Below are positions 16,842 to 25,247 of a DNA stretch of 64,000 nucleotides, one piece after another. Source of the DNA: Actinomycetes bacterium (lineage in GTDB: Bacteria > Actinomycetota > Acidimicrobiia > Acidimicrobiales > Palsa-688); the NCBI GenBank assembly GCA_021850325.1, contig JAJZMF010000042.1, forward strand, positions 1-64,000, written 5' to 3'. The notes beneath the pieces are model-generated. The model had not been told where the DNA came from. It saw nothing but the letters and a program-made list of their open reading frames with translations, and did no database searches. Made by a program: the position numbers and the translations under genes. The first letter of the stretch is position 1. Each line of letters starts with the position of its first letter.

Positions 16842-17909
16842 CTACGGTAGCTCCGCAGGGGGAGCAGGCAGCCCGAGCACGGGCAGCGTGCGCGCCAGCT
16901 CCAGCGGCAGAGGGGACGAGAAGTGCAGCGGCTCCCCGCTGAGGGGGTGCACGAAACCGAGCTCGGCGGCGTGCAACCAGGGACGTGACAGCTCCGGCAG
17001 CACAACGGCGAGCGGACGGGCCAGACCGGCACGCCCGTACCTGTCGTCCCCCGCCAGGGGATGGCCGATAGCCGCCAGGTGGGCCCGGACCTGGTGGGTA
17101 CGGCCGGTCTCCAACCGGCAGGCCAGGAGGGTGACAGGCACGGGACGTGAGGAGCGGCCCAGGACGCGGTAGCCGGTACGGGCCTGCCTCCCGCCCTCCA
17201 CCACGGCCATCTTGAGGCGCTGTGCAGGCGAACGTCCGAGAGGCGCGTCGACCAGCCCCTCGTCCGCCTCAACGAGGCCGTGGGCCACGGCCAGGTAGCG
17301 CCTGCGGGCCGAGCGGGCTGCCATCTGGGCCACCAGGCCCTCCCGGGCAGCTGCCGTACGGGCCACCACGAGAAGGCCCGATGTCCCCTTGTCGAGCCGG
17401 TGGACGACCCCCGCCCTACCGGCCGGCCCGGCCGCCGCCATGTCGGGGAACCTGGCGACCAACTGGTCGACCAGGGTCCCTGTCGGGTTGCCGGCCCCCG
17501 GGTGGACAACGAGGCCGGCCGGCTTGTCCACCACCACCAGGTCCTCGTCCTCGTAGACCACCACCGCCCAGAGCCCGTTAGCATCCTCGGGCACCCCGGG
17601 CCCGGGCGCGCCCGGCTCGGGGGGCGCTGAGATGGCCTCCTCGAGCAAGGTTGCCATCCCGGCCGGACCGGCGGGCACCGAGAGCTCGACCACCTCACCC
17701 GCCCGCAACCGACGGCTCCCCGTGGTCACCGTACGGCCCCCCACCCGGGCCAGGCCGGCCGAGACAAGCCGGGCCACCTGGCTACGGCTGGCGCCCACCA
17801 GCAGGGAGAGCCCCCGGTCCAGCCTCTCGCCGTCCAGCGCAGCAGGCACGTTGAACGCCACCGACGCCCCGTCCCCCACCAGGCCCGCCCCGGGCCCGGG
17901 CTCAGCCAT
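16842..17909 (-). CDS. RluA/RluD-family pseudouridine synthase
   Basis: Converts uridines in rRNA (23S in RluD) to pseudouridine. The 355-residue protein has an S4-like N-terminal domain (ERLDRGLSLLVGASRSQVARLV), the entry DEDLVVVDKPAGLVVHPG, the catalytic motif HRLDKGTSGLLVVART with its Asp, and ETGRTHQVRAHLAAIGHPLAGDDRYG. The ATG at 17909 overlaps the lspA stop by 8 bases (ATGGCTGA), as in many bacteria where lspA and rluD are paired. It is convergent with the Rrf2 gene, 5 bp apart. Confidence 0.95.
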   Translation of the reverse strand: MAEPGPGAGLVGDGASVAFNVPAALDGERLDRGLSLLVGASRSQVARLVSAGLARVGGRTVTTGSRRLRAGEVVELSVPAGPAGMATLLEEAISAPPEPGAPGPGVPEDANGLWAVVVYEDEDLVVVDKPAGLVVHPGAGNPTGTLVDQLVARFPDMAAAGPAGRAGVVHRLDKGTSGLLVVARTAAAREGLVAQMAARSARRRYLAVAHGLVEADEGLVDAPLGRSPAQRLKMAVVEGGRQARTGYRVLGRSSRPVPVTLLACRLETGRTHQVRAHLAAIGHPLAGDDRYGRAGLARPLAVVLPELSRPWLHAAELGFVHPLSGEPLHFSSPLPLELARTLPVLGLPAPPAELP

Positions 17910-18492
17910 CACGACCCGGGCGGCCGGCCGCACGAGCTTGCCCACCGGGACGCTGGGAGGGCGCGCCCAGGGGCGCGGCCTGCCCGGCCTGCCCCGGCTT
18001 CGCCTTGGGGAAGGCAAAGGACACGGCCACCATGGCGGCGCCGACCGTCACCGCCACGTCGGCCAGGTTGAACACCGGCCACCAACCGACCAGTTGCACG
18101 AAGTCGACAACGGCGCCGTGGTTGTGACGAAAGAGCCGGTCACCGAGGTTGGACAGCGCCCCGGCGGCCAGCAGGCTGAGGCCGGCCATGGTGGCCATCC
18201 GGCCTCCCGAGCGAGCGAGCCGGCCGGACTGCCAGAGCACGCCCGCGACGAGCACAATGGCCAACAGCTCCACCACGGGCGTGGCGCCCGAGCCGAGCGA
18301 GAAGGCGGCGCCCGTGTTCTCGGTCAGCACCAGGCGCGCCGGGCCGACCAGGTGCACGGACCGGCCACCGGACAGGGCGTCCTCCGCCCAGGACTTGGTC
18401 CACTGGTCCGCCGCCACGACGACCACCGCCATCAGCACCAGCAGGCCGGACCTCCGGGTGACGGGCCGCCGGCGGCGGTCCGCTCCGCTCAT
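17902..18492 (-). CDS. lspA: Lipoprotein signal peptidase II
   Basis: Integral membrane aspartic protease that removes signal peptides from prolipoproteins. 196 residues with four predicted membrane segments. Conserved parts are DQWTKSWA, LTENTGAAFSLGSG, GALSNLGDRL and VFNLADVAVTVG; the catalytic aspartates are those in NLGDR and FNLADV. A basic Gly/Pro-rich C-terminal tail of about 35 residues is extra. The start overlaps the dksA-like stop by 4 bases (ATGA). Confidence 0.95.
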   Translation of the reverse strand: MSGADRRRRPVTRRSGLLVLMAVVVVAADQWTKSWAEDALSGGRSVHLVGPARLVLTENTGAAFSLGSGATPVVELLAIVLVAGVLWQSGRLARSGGRMATMAGLSLLAAGALSNLGDRLFRHNHGAVVDFVQLVGWWPVFNLADVAVTVGAAMVAVSFAFPKAKPGQAGQAAPLGAPSQRPGGQARAAGRPGRDG

Positions 18493-19214
18493 TGGCGCCT
18501 GACAGCCAGCCCCCCGCTCTTGCAGGTGACACAGAGCCTGGCGTGCGGTAGCGCTTCGAGCCGCGCCCTCGGGATCGTCCGCCCACAGCTCTCGCAGATG
18601 CCGTAGGTACCGGCGTCGATCTTGGACAGCGCGGCGTCGATCTCCTCGATCGCCGCCTGTGCCTGAGCCGAAAGGTGCAGGTCCAGTTCGCGGTCGACGT
18701 TGGCCGTGCCGCCCTCTCCCCCCTCCTCGTCGAACTGGACGTCGCCCGGCTCGTGCTCCAGCGCCAGGGCCGCCGCCTGGGCCCTCAGCTCCTCGACCTG
18801 GCGCGTGTAGTTGTTGCGCTCGGCAACCAGCACCGCCCTCTGGTGGTCGATGAACTCCGCCTCGTCGCCGGCCTCCCCGTCCGGGCCACTGGCCCCGGCC
18901 AGCTGCGGGGCAGGCTCCGCCGGCTTGGGCTGCTTGGCAGCCTTGGCCTGTCGCCTCGGTGCAGCCTGCGCCTCTGGAGCCGTCACCGTGGGCGTGGGGG
19001 CACCCGGGGCAGCGGTCTCGTGCGCGCCCTCGGCCTCGACGTGCTCAACGCCTGCCTCGGGGACCTTGGCCGCGGCCTTCCTGGCCGGCGCCCTGGTCGC
19101 AGCGGCCTTGTCAGCCACCGGAGCGTGGCGCACGGGAGCCGTGACGGCGTTGTCGCTCAGGGCTGCGCCGTTGCCGGCGGGCGCTGCGGGCTCTTGTTGC
19201 TTGGCTCTAGGCAT
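18489..19214 (-). CDS. DksA/TraR-type zinc-finger protein with long Ala-rich N-terminus
   Basis: 241 residues. The C-terminal 100 residues are DksA/TraR-like: a helical hairpin (IDHQRAVLVAERNNYTRQVE to DALSKIDAGTYGIC) and a four-cysteine zinc finger, GICESCGRTIPRARLEALPHARLCVTCKSG. The N-terminal 130 residues are low-complexity Ala/Pro/Glu with ARKAAAK, reminiscent of histone-like tails. Family members bind RNA polymerase through the secondary channel or act in chromosome/stress regulation; which applies is not clear. Located upstream of lspA and coupled to it. Confidence 0.85.
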   Translation of the reverse strand: MPRAKQQEPAAPAGNGAALSDNAVTAPVRHAPVADKAAATRAPARKAAAKVPEAGVEHVEAEGAHETAAPGAPTPTVTAPEAQAAPRRQAKAAKQPKPAEPAPQLAGASGPDGEAGDEAEFIDHQRAVLVAERNNYTRQVEELRAQAAALALEHEPGDVQFDEEGGEGGTANVDRELDLHLSAQAQAAIEEIDAALSKIDAGTYGICESCGRTIPRARLEALPHARLCVTCKSGGLAVRRQ

Positions 19215-19370
19215 CGTGGCACCTTACCCTTCCACGGAGCGGGGAAGCCTACCATGGCTTGCAAAGCAACGTCTCGGACCGCTCGGGCATTCCCTGGGCG
19301 GGCGCAGCCACCGCGTGGCGCGCGCGCCACCTCCCAGGAGGCGTACGGACGGGGCCCGGTAGGGCCCGGT

Positions 19371-20384
19371 CTACCTGCCGCGCCGGAAACGGCCCAGGCC
19401 GCGGGCGTCCCCGAGGTCCTGGTCCTTGAAGAAGCTGTCCAGCGCCCTCTCGTCGAAGGCCACCGTGTCCTCTCCCTGGCCCGCGGTGTCACGAACCGTA
19501 CCGGCTCCCTGGGCCACCGCGTCGACCTGGCTGCTCTGGACAGCATGACGGCCCGGGGTATGGGCTGACTGCAGGTCGTCCAGGTAGCGCGGGTCCCACT
19601 GGCCACCATCGGCCACGCCCGGGGTGCCCTCGGTCGGTTCGGTGCCCGGCTCGGTGGCGCCACCCGCGTCGAGCACTTCGGGGCCGGGATCGCCGGCAGC
19701 CGCCGGTGCCTGGTCGGCTACGGGCTCGGCTACGGTCTCGGGCTCGGCCGCGGTCTCGGGCTGCCGGGCAGGCTCCTCGGGGACCGAGGGCCCGGCCTGG
19801 GCTGCCGCCACGGCTCTGTCGCCGGCGCCCTTGTCCGCCACAGCCTGGGGCTCCGGGGAACCACCGTTGTCGAGGCCCACACCCTCCACGATGGCCAGGG
19901 CGTCCCGCAGGGATGCGAGCATGTTGGCCTTGTGCTGCTGGACCCAGCCCTGGAGGGCGTCAACATCGGCTTGGCGCTGGCGCCTGCTCTCCTCGAGCCG
20001 GGCGAGAGCTGCCCGACCGTCGGCGATTGCCGTGTCGTAGGCCCGCCGGCCCCGCTCCTCACCGTCTACAACCAGAGCCTCCGCCTGGCGACGGGCGTCG
20101 GAGACGATCTTGTCCGCCTCATCGCGCGCCTCGCGCACGGCCTGGTCGGCGGTCTTCTGCGCCATCACCAGCATGCGCTTCAGCGTGTCGTCCGTCGAGC
20201 TGGCGTCGGTTGCCACCTGCTCCGCCCTCTGGGCGCGCTCGGTCGCCTGGCGCAACTTCTCGAGCAGAGCCTCCGCGGCCACCGCCGCCTGCTCCAAGAA
20301 CTCGTCGACGTCCTCGGGGTGGTACCCGCCACGCAGCTTCTCGCGGAACTGCACGTCGCGGAAGACCTTGGGGGTCAGCTCCAT
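19371..20384 (-). CDS. DivIVA-domain protein (Wag31-like)
   Basis: Cell-pole and septum scaffold that recognises curved membrane. From the ATG at 20384 the 337-residue product starts MELTPKVFRDVQFREKLRGG with the membrane-binding YHPEDVDEFLEQAAVAAEALL, followed by coiled coil to about residue 150 and an acidic Pro/Ala-rich region to the C-terminus. The C-terminus DSFFKDQDLGDARGLGRFRRGR is basic. Length and order match actinobacterial Wag31/DivIVA, and the neighbours yggT-sepF-ftsZ agree. It may have its own promoter, since a hairpin lies between it and yggT. Confidence 0.93.
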   Translation of the reverse strand: MELTPKVFRDVQFREKLRGGYHPEDVDEFLEQAAVAAEALLEKLRQATERAQRAEQVATDASSTDDTLKRMLVMAQKTADQAVREARDEADKIVSDARRQAEALVVDGEERGRRAYDTAIADGRAALARLEESRRQRQADVDALQGWVQQHKANMLASLRDALAIVEGVGLDNGGSPEPQAVADKGAGDRAVAAAQAGPSVPEEPARQPETAAEPETVAEPVADQAPAAAGDPGPEVLDAGGATEPGTEPTEGTPGVADGGQWDPRYLDDLQSAHTPGRHAVQSSQVDAVAQGAGTVRDTAGQGEDTVAFDERALDSFFKDQDLGDARGLGRFRRGR

Positions 20385-20440
20385 GGCGGCAATGCTAACA
20401 CCGGCAGGTCGTCGGCCTTTGACATTGTGCACGGTCCCCC

Positions 20441-20471
20441 GGGCCCACCCGGCCCTGGGCCGGGAGGGCCC
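20441..20471. terminator. GC-rich hairpin between yggT and divIVA
   Basis: Arms GGGCCCACCCGGCCC and GGGCCGGGAGGGCCC form a 15-bp stem with one mismatch around a single base; a real loop would open a few central pairs. It lies 28 bp after the yggT stop on the minus strand. There is no T run, so it would be a non-canonical terminator or an mRNA end-protection structure. Confidence 0.45.
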
Positions 20472-20498
20472 TTTCAGGCACCCCGGGGGGTAGCCCGG

Positions 20499-20768
20499 CT
20501 AGATGGAGACGAGCGACAACAGGTAGGCGGAGACGACGTAGAGGACGATGAACGCCAGGATGAACGAGATGTCGAAGGACCCCATGGGAGGCACCAGCTT
20601 GCGGAACGGCGCCAGGTAGGGCTCGGTGGCGAGGTACAACCACCGGTAGAGGCGCGCCGCAGTGGAGCCCGGCTCTATGGGGAACCATGTGAAGACCATC
20701 CTCACCACCAGGGCCAGCAGGTAGAGCATGCCCAGGGTGTAGAGGGGGTGGTGCGCCCAGTACGACAT
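20499..20768 (-). CDS. YggT-family membrane protein
   Basis: 89 residues, two hydrophobic segments (about 8-27 and 66-86) with the family motif FPIEPGSTAARLYRWLYLATEPYLAPFRKLVPP between them. YggT proteins are encoded next to sepF in actinobacteria, firmicutes and cyanobacteria and have been tied to division and envelope stability, without a known activity. It follows sepF by 41 bp. Confidence 0.9.
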   Translation of the reverse strand: MSYWAHHPLYTLGMLYLLALVVRMVFTWFPIEPGSTAARLYRWLYLATEPYLAPFRKLVPPMGSFDISFILAFIVLYVVSAYLLSLVSI

Positions 20769-20809
20769 GTGTCAGCCCCGGGCGCCCAGGCCCGGCCCCA
20801 GGCCGGCGC

Positions 20810-21400
20810 TCACGAGCGGTACAGCCCGCGCTCCTGGAGGCGCCGCTTCTCCTCCGCCGACAGCTCGACGTTGCTCGGCGTCATCAGGAAGACCTTGTCG
20901 GCAACCTTGTCCATGCTGCCGCCCAACGCGTACGCCACACCGCTGCAGAAGTCGATCATCCGGTGGGCGAGCTCGCGGTAGGCGTTACCCAGGTTGACGA
21001 TCACCGGTTGCCCGCTGCGGAAGCGGTCGGCGATCTCCTGGGCGTCGGCGAACTCGGACGGGGCAGCCACGTGGACCTTGGCGGCCAGGGCCTGGAACGG
21101 GCTGGGCCCGGGCGCAACCGAGGTGGGCACGGGGCGGCCGGCCGGGGCCGGGGCGGCCCGGAGGTTGATGGGGGCGCCGTTCTCCTGGCCGTCCCGGGGC
21201 AACGTGCGCACAGCCGGGGAGACCGGCGCTGCCTGCAGTGGCGCCTCGGCGGGTTCGGGGCTGCGGCGCAAGGGGGCGGGGGCCGGGGCAGCCGCTGCGG
21301 GTTGGGGAGCAGCGGTCTCCTCGTAGCCGTCGTACTCGTCGTACTCGTCGGCGTCGGCCAAGCCGAGCCACATCAATACCTTTTTGCCTGTACCCGGCAT
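20810..21400 (-). CDS. sepF: Cell division protein SepF
   Basis: FtsZ-binding membrane anchor. The 196-residue protein has an N-terminal amphipathic helix, MPGTGKKVLMWLGLADADEYDEYDG, a variable Pro/Ala linker and the conserved C-terminal domain from about residue 105: EIADRFRSGQPVIVNLGN, IDFCSGVAYALGGSMDKVAD, KVFLMTPSNVELSAEEK. In actinobacteria without FtsA, SepF links FtsZ to the membrane. The C-terminal FtsZ peptide DVPPFL encoded here is its expected partner. Confidence 0.96.
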   Translation of the reverse strand: MPGTGKKVLMWLGLADADEYDEYDGYEETAAPQPAAAAPAPAPLRRSPEPAEAPLQAAPVSPAVRTLPRDGQENGAPINLRAAPAPAGRPVPTSVAPGPSPFQALAAKVHVAAPSEFADAQEIADRFRSGQPVIVNLGNAYRELAHRMIDFCSGVAYALGGSMDKVADKVFLMTPSNVELSAEEKRRLQERGLYRS

Positions 21401-21421
21401 GGTTGCCTCCTTGTCACAAGC

Positions 21422-22129
21422 CTAGCGTGGTGCCACGCCGGCACGGGCCTCCGGCGGACGGGGCCCGAACAGCACCCGCCCCAGCCGCAACATCGTGGCC
21501 CCTTCGGCCACGGCCACCTCGAAGTCGTCGCTCATCCCCATCGAGAGCTCGCCCAGGCCGAGCCTGCCCGCCAGGGCGGCCACGGACGCAAAGTCCCGGG
21601 CCTGCTCTCCGGCCGTCGCCCCCGGGCGCCCCACCGCCATGAGCCCACGAACAGCCAGGCCCAGGTCCCGCCCCGCCGCCACCAGCTCCTGGGCCCTTTC
21701 CGGCGGTGCCCCCCGCCGACCGGGGCCAGGTGCCAGCTGCACCTGCACCAGCACCGCGGCGCCCGGGGCGCGCCGAGCCAGGGCTTCCAGGGCGGCCTGG
21801 TTGTCGACCCCCTGCCACAGGGTGACAAGTGGTGCCAGGCGCGCCAGTTTGTTGCTCTGCAACGGCCCCAGGAAGTGCCACCGGGCGGCACCGGGGACGG
21901 CGGCCGCCTTGGCCACGAGCTCCTGGGCGTAGTTCTCCCCCAGGTCGACCAGGCCTGCACCGAGTGCGGCACGGACCGCAGAAGGCCCGAACCCTTTGGT
22001 CACGGCCACCACGGTCACCCGGCCCGGCGGCACCCCGCGGGCGGCCACACGCGCCCTCACCTCGGCCAGACGTCCCGCCACCTGCTCCGCCGTGGGCCCC
22101 GTCCCCCCCTCGGCCTCCCGCTCAGCCAC
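21422..22129 (-). CDS. YggS-family PLP homeostasis protein
   Basis: Alanine-racemase-fold protein that buffers pyridoxal phosphate. 235 residues from a GTG at 22129, which overlaps the pgeF stop by 8 bases (GTGGCTGA). The PLP lysine is Lys45 in VVAVTKGFG; DLGENYAQELVAKA, WHFLGPLQSNKL, LMAVGRPG and LSMGMSDDFEVAVAEGATMLRLGRVLFG are conserved. The open frame continues to 23023 but upstream sequence is out-of-frame pgeF, so it is not a fusion. Confidence 0.93.
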   Translation of the reverse strand: MAEREAEGGTGPTAEQVAGRLAEVRARVAARGVPPGRVTVVAVTKGFGPSAVRAALGAGLVDLGENYAQELVAKAAAVPGAARWHFLGPLQSNKLARLAPLVTLWQGVDNQAALEALARRAPGAAVLVQVQLAPGPGRRGAPPERAQELVAAGRDLGLAVRGLMAVGRPGATAGEQARDFASVAALAGRLGLGELSMGMSDDFEVAVAEGATMLRLGRVLFGPRPPEARAGVAPR

Positions 22130-22841
22130 GGGCGGGCTGCTCCCCGACCCAGACCACAGAAGCCTGCCGGCCCGAGTCCCGGCGCGCCCGCCAGGACCAG
22201 TGCTCATCGGAACAGTGCGTACAGGTCGGGCAGACGGCCACGAGCTCGGCTCCGCAACCGCCCAGGGCGGCCCGCACTGCCGCGCCGAGGTCGAGCGCAG
22301 GTGACCCGTCAACGGTCCGGGCGCGCACGCCCCCGCCCAACCGCGCCGCCACCGCGCCCAGGTCGGCTTCGGAGAACTCATAGGCGTGAGGATGGACGTA
22401 CGGCCCGACCGCGGCCGAGACCTCCTGCGCCCCCAGGCGGCGCATGGTGCCCACGCAGGCCTCGACAACTCCTGCCAGCAGGCCCCGCCATCCCGCGTGC
22501 GCCACCGCCACCACGCCCTGGGGACTGGCCAGGCCGATCGGCACGCAGTCCGCCGTCCGCACGACCAGTGGGGCGCCGGAGGTCGCGGTGACGGCCGCAT
22601 CGGCCTCCTCCCCCTGGCCCTGCCCGGCGGCGTCGACGACCACCACCCGCGCGCCGTGGACCTGGCGCAGCCACGTGTACCCGGCACCGGCCGGCACCTC
22701 GGCATAGTCACCGTCAGACCTGCCGCCGGCGACGAAGGTGGCGCCTCCGGGCAGCTGCACCCTCCAGCCCCGGCTGGGCAGGCCGGGGACGGGCGCCGCC
22801 CGGACGTCCCTAGGAACGGGCCTCTCCCCGACGGGGCGCAC
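22122..22841 (-). CDS. pgeF: Peptidoglycan editing factor PgeF (YlmD/YfiH, laccase-domain)
   Basis: 239 residues with the Zn/Cu site of the family: the His of RQVHGARVVVVD, Cys in VVRTADCVPIGL and His in VAVAHAGWRGLLAGVVE. In E. coli PgeF removes mis-incorporated L-Ser from muropeptide precursors; other activities (purine nucleoside phosphorolysis, oxidase) are reported for relatives. Placement between ftsZ and yggS is the common actinobacterial order. The GTG at 22841 is used, 39 bp after the ftsZ stop. Confidence 0.92.
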   Translation of the reverse strand: MRPVGERPVPRDVRAAPVPGLPSRGWRVQLPGGATFVAGGRSDGDYAEVPAGAGYTWLRQVHGARVVVVDAAGQGQGEEADAAVTATSGAPLVVRTADCVPIGLASPQGVVAVAHAGWRGLLAGVVEACVGTMRRLGAQEVSAAVGPYVHPHAYEFSEADLGAVAARLGGGVRARTVDGSPALDLGAAVRAALGGCGAELVAVCPTCTHCSDEHWSWRARRDSGRQASVVWVGEQPARG

Positions 22842-22880
22842 CGCACCCGACGGGCCGGGGGGCGGCAGACGGCAGCGTCA

Positions 22881-23993
22881 CTACTTGAGGAACGGCGGGA
22901 CGTCGAAGTCGTCCTCGTCGCCGAAGCTGACGCCGGCGGCGGCAAGCTCGCCGTCGTCCTCCAGCAGGCCGAGGCCTCTTCGCGTCGGGGCGGGGGCCGC
23001 CTTCTCCTGGGGCCGACCGGCACTGGCAGCCTCGGCAGGGGCGTCGAAGCGGTCGAAGCCGGCGGCGATGACCGTCACCCGCACCTCGTCGCCCATGTCC
23101 TCGTCGATCACCTGGCCGAAGATGATGTTGGCGTCGGGGTGGGCTGCGGCGTGGATGATCTCAGCCGCCTCGTTGACCTCGAACAGGCCCAGGTCCGTCC
23201 CACCGGCGATGTTGAGCAGTATGCCCCGGGCCCCCTCGATCGAGGCCTCGAGCAGCGGGGAGGTGACAGCCATCTTGGCCGCCGCTGTGGCCCGCCCGTC
23301 CCCGGAGGCCGAACCAATGCCCATGATGGCCGTCCCGGCATTGCTCATGATCATCTTCACGTCCGCGAAGTCGGTGTTGATGAGGCCCGGCGTGGTGATC
23401 AGCTCGGTGATGCCCTGAACGCCGTGCAGTAGCACCTCGTCGGCCATCTTGAACGCGTTGACCATGGTGGTCTTGTTGCTGGACACAGCGAGCAGCCGGT
23501 CGTTGGGGATCACTATGAGGGTGTCCACCTTCTCCTTGAGCCGCTGCACCCCTTGCTCCGCCTGCAGGGAGCGGCGACGGCCCTCGAACGAGAAGGGCCG
23601 GGTCACGACCCCGATGGTCAGCGCTCCAGCCGCCTTTGCCACCTCGGCCACGACCGGTGCCCCTCCGGTACCCGTGCCCCCGCCCTTGCCGGCGGTGATG
23701 AAGACCATGTCGGCCCCCTTCAGGACCTCCTCGATCTCGTCCCGGTGCTCCTCGGCCGCCATCCGCCCGACCTCAGGGTCGCTCCCCGCCCCCAGGCCCC
23801 TGGTCAGCTGGCGCCCGATGTCCAACTTGACATCGGCGTCGCTCATGAGCAACGCCTGCGCATCGGTGTTGATGGCTATGAACTCCACGCCCTTCAAGCC
23901 GGCGTCGATCATGCGGTTCACGGCATTGACGCCACCTCCACCGATCCCCACGACCTTGATGACGGCTATGTAGTTTTGCGCCGGACCAGCCAT
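22881..23993 (-). CDS. ftsZ: Cell division protein FtsZ
   Basis: Tubulin-like GTPase forming the Z ring. 370 residues from the ATG at 23993, starting [20 protein letters not shown]. The GTP signature GGGTGTG is at 104-110, the T7 loop NTDFADVK is seen, and a variable linker leads to the C-terminal peptide [10 protein letters not shown] (361-370), which binds SepF/other partners. A frame extension to 24056 lacks homology. Upstream are 192 bp of lower-GC DNA likely to contain a strong promoter; ftsQ precedes it. Confidence 0.98.
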   Translation of the reverse strand: MAGPAQNYIAVIKVVGIGGGGVNAVNRMIDAGLKGVEFIAINTDAQALLMSDADVKLDIGRQLTRGLGAGSDPEVGRMAAEEHRDEIEEVLKGADMVFITAGKGGGTGTGGAPVVAEVAKAAGALTIGVVTRPFSFEGRRRSLQAEQGVQRLKEKVDTLIVIPNDRLLAVSSNKTTMVNAFKMADEVLLHGVQGITELITTPGLINTDFADVKMIMSNAGTAIMGIGSASGDGRATAAAKMAVTSPLLEASIEGARGILLNIAGGTDLGLFEVNEAAEIIHAAAHPDANIIFGQVIDEDMGDEVRVTVIAAGFDRFDAPAEAASAGRPQEKAAPAPTRRGLGLLEDDGELAAAGVSFGDEDDFDVPPFLK

Positions 23994-24091
23994 CGCACCT
24001 TTCCTCTGGGTTGGACGTAGGGCCAATGTCGAGCAGACCTGAGGCCCGCTGGGCAAGCGACCATGTCGCGTGTCTTGCGCCGGCCATTACT

Positions 24092-24114
24092 CTTGACCTA
24101 AACTTCAGGTTGAG
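24092..24114. promoter_or_regulatory. Imperfect dyad in the ftsQ-ftsZ intergenic region
   Basis: Within the unusually AT-rich 192-bp gap, CTTGACCT and AGGTTGAG flank AAACTTC (24093-24114), an inverted repeat with two mismatches. It sits about 100 bp before the ftsZ start, where transcription control is expected. I see no confident -35/-10 pair attached to it and cannot name the binding protein. Confidence 0.35.
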
Positions 24115-24185
24115 ACTTGCTCAAGCTCTACCGACGGTTGAACAAGGTTAGCCCCGGGGTCACTTTGCGATCAAGTGACACGGGC

Positions 24186-25247
24186 TTAGCCATTGGCGTA
24201 GTTCGGTAATGGCGTGAGGGCCGGGTGCCCCGGGACAGTCAGGTCGACCTGGGAGTAGTGGGACAGGGGGGCGACGCCAGCCAGCTCCTGGAGCACGGCG
24301 ACCTTTTCGGCCGCCTGGTCGGCGCTGCCCAGCACGATCGTGGCCGGCCAGCCGTTGACGTGGGCCACCAGGCCCTGGGAGCCGGACCAGGACAACTGCA
24401 TCCCCGAAAGCCCCTGTAGGCCGGACGCGGCCGAGGCGGCCACCAGCATCTGCTGCAGTTCACTGCTGCTCACCGGCCCCACTGGCACTACCTGCTGGCC
24501 GGGCGCCACCCCTAGTGCTGGCTTGACCACTGGCAGCGCCGGCACCGGTTCACCCGCCGGCACCTGCTCCAGCGAACGCCCGGTGACGTCGACGACGTCC
24601 CAGGCCCCGTGGGCGGCGCTGACAAGAGCCGCCGGCTTGCGTTCCTGCACGTCGACGACGACCGTCCACGGCCAGTGCCTGTGGAAGCTCACGGAGGCGA
24701 CCCAGGGCAGGCCCTCCACCGCCCGGACGGCAGCGGCCGAGCCCACGTCGACCATGAGCTGGTGACCGCCCCCGGGCCTCACCAGCCCGGCCGCCCCTTC
24801 GACAGCTGCCGCACCGGTGTGCCCGGCTCCCACGACCTCGACCCGTTTGACGGCCATCAGGGAGGAATGCAGGACGCCCCAGCCCGCTGCCACCAGGGCG
24901 AGGCACGAGGTCACGGTGACCAGGGCCCTCAGACGGCGGAGGCCCTCCTGGCGGCGGGCCTCCGCCCACCGGCGCCGGAAACGGGGGTGGACCGGGAGCC
25001 TCTGGAGCTGGCTCCTGCCCACAGGGCGCCCCGCGACCGCCGGCCCGGGCCCGGCCTCCACCGCCGGCTCCTGCCTCCTCCCGGCGGCGCCGCCACCGTC
25101 TGGCAATGGGCCGGAGGGCGGGGGCGGGAGGTGACGCGCCCGGCCCGCTTGCGGTGCCGGACGGTCCTCCGGGCCGTCCATCACGGCACCCGGGCCATGC
25201 CCGGGCCTGACATGGCGGGCCGGGGGCGGCGGGACGGTCCTGGTCAT
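24186..25247 (-). CDS. ftsQ: Cell division protein FtsQ
   Basis: Bitopic divisome protein linking early and late division proteins. 353 residues: a long Pro/Arg-rich cytoplasmic part (1-105), one membrane segment (about 106-126, LVTVTSCLALVAAGWGVLH), then POTRA (VKRVEVVGAGHTGAAAV to VASVSFHRHWPWTVVVDVQERKPAALV) and the FtsQ/DivIB beta domain. The ATG overlaps the murC stop by 4 bases (ATGA). The cytoplasmic tail is longer than in most homologues. Confidence 0.92.
   Translation of the reverse strand: MTRTVPPPPARHVRPGHGPGAVMDGPEDRPAPQAGRARHLPPPPSGPLPDGGGAAGRRQEPAVEAGPGPAVAGRPVGRSQLQRLPVHPRFRRRWAEARRQEGLRRLRALVTVTSCLALVAAGWGVLHSSLMAVKRVEVVGAGHTGAAAVEGAAGLVRPGGGHQLMVDVGSAAAVRAVEGLPWVASVSFHRHWPWTVVVDVQERKPAALVSAAHGAWDVVDVTGRSLEQVPAGEPVPALPVVKPALGVAPGQQVVPVGPVSSSELQQMLVAASAASGLQGLSGMQLSWSGSQGLVAHVNGWPATIVLGSADQAAEKVAVLQELAGVAPLSHYSQVDLTVPGHPALTPLPNYANG

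Noticed and set aside
21422-23023. A 533-codon frame suggesting a YggS fusion protein
   Set aside because: The upstream part overlaps pgeF and ftsZ out of frame. An 8-base overlap with a GTG gives a normal YggS length.
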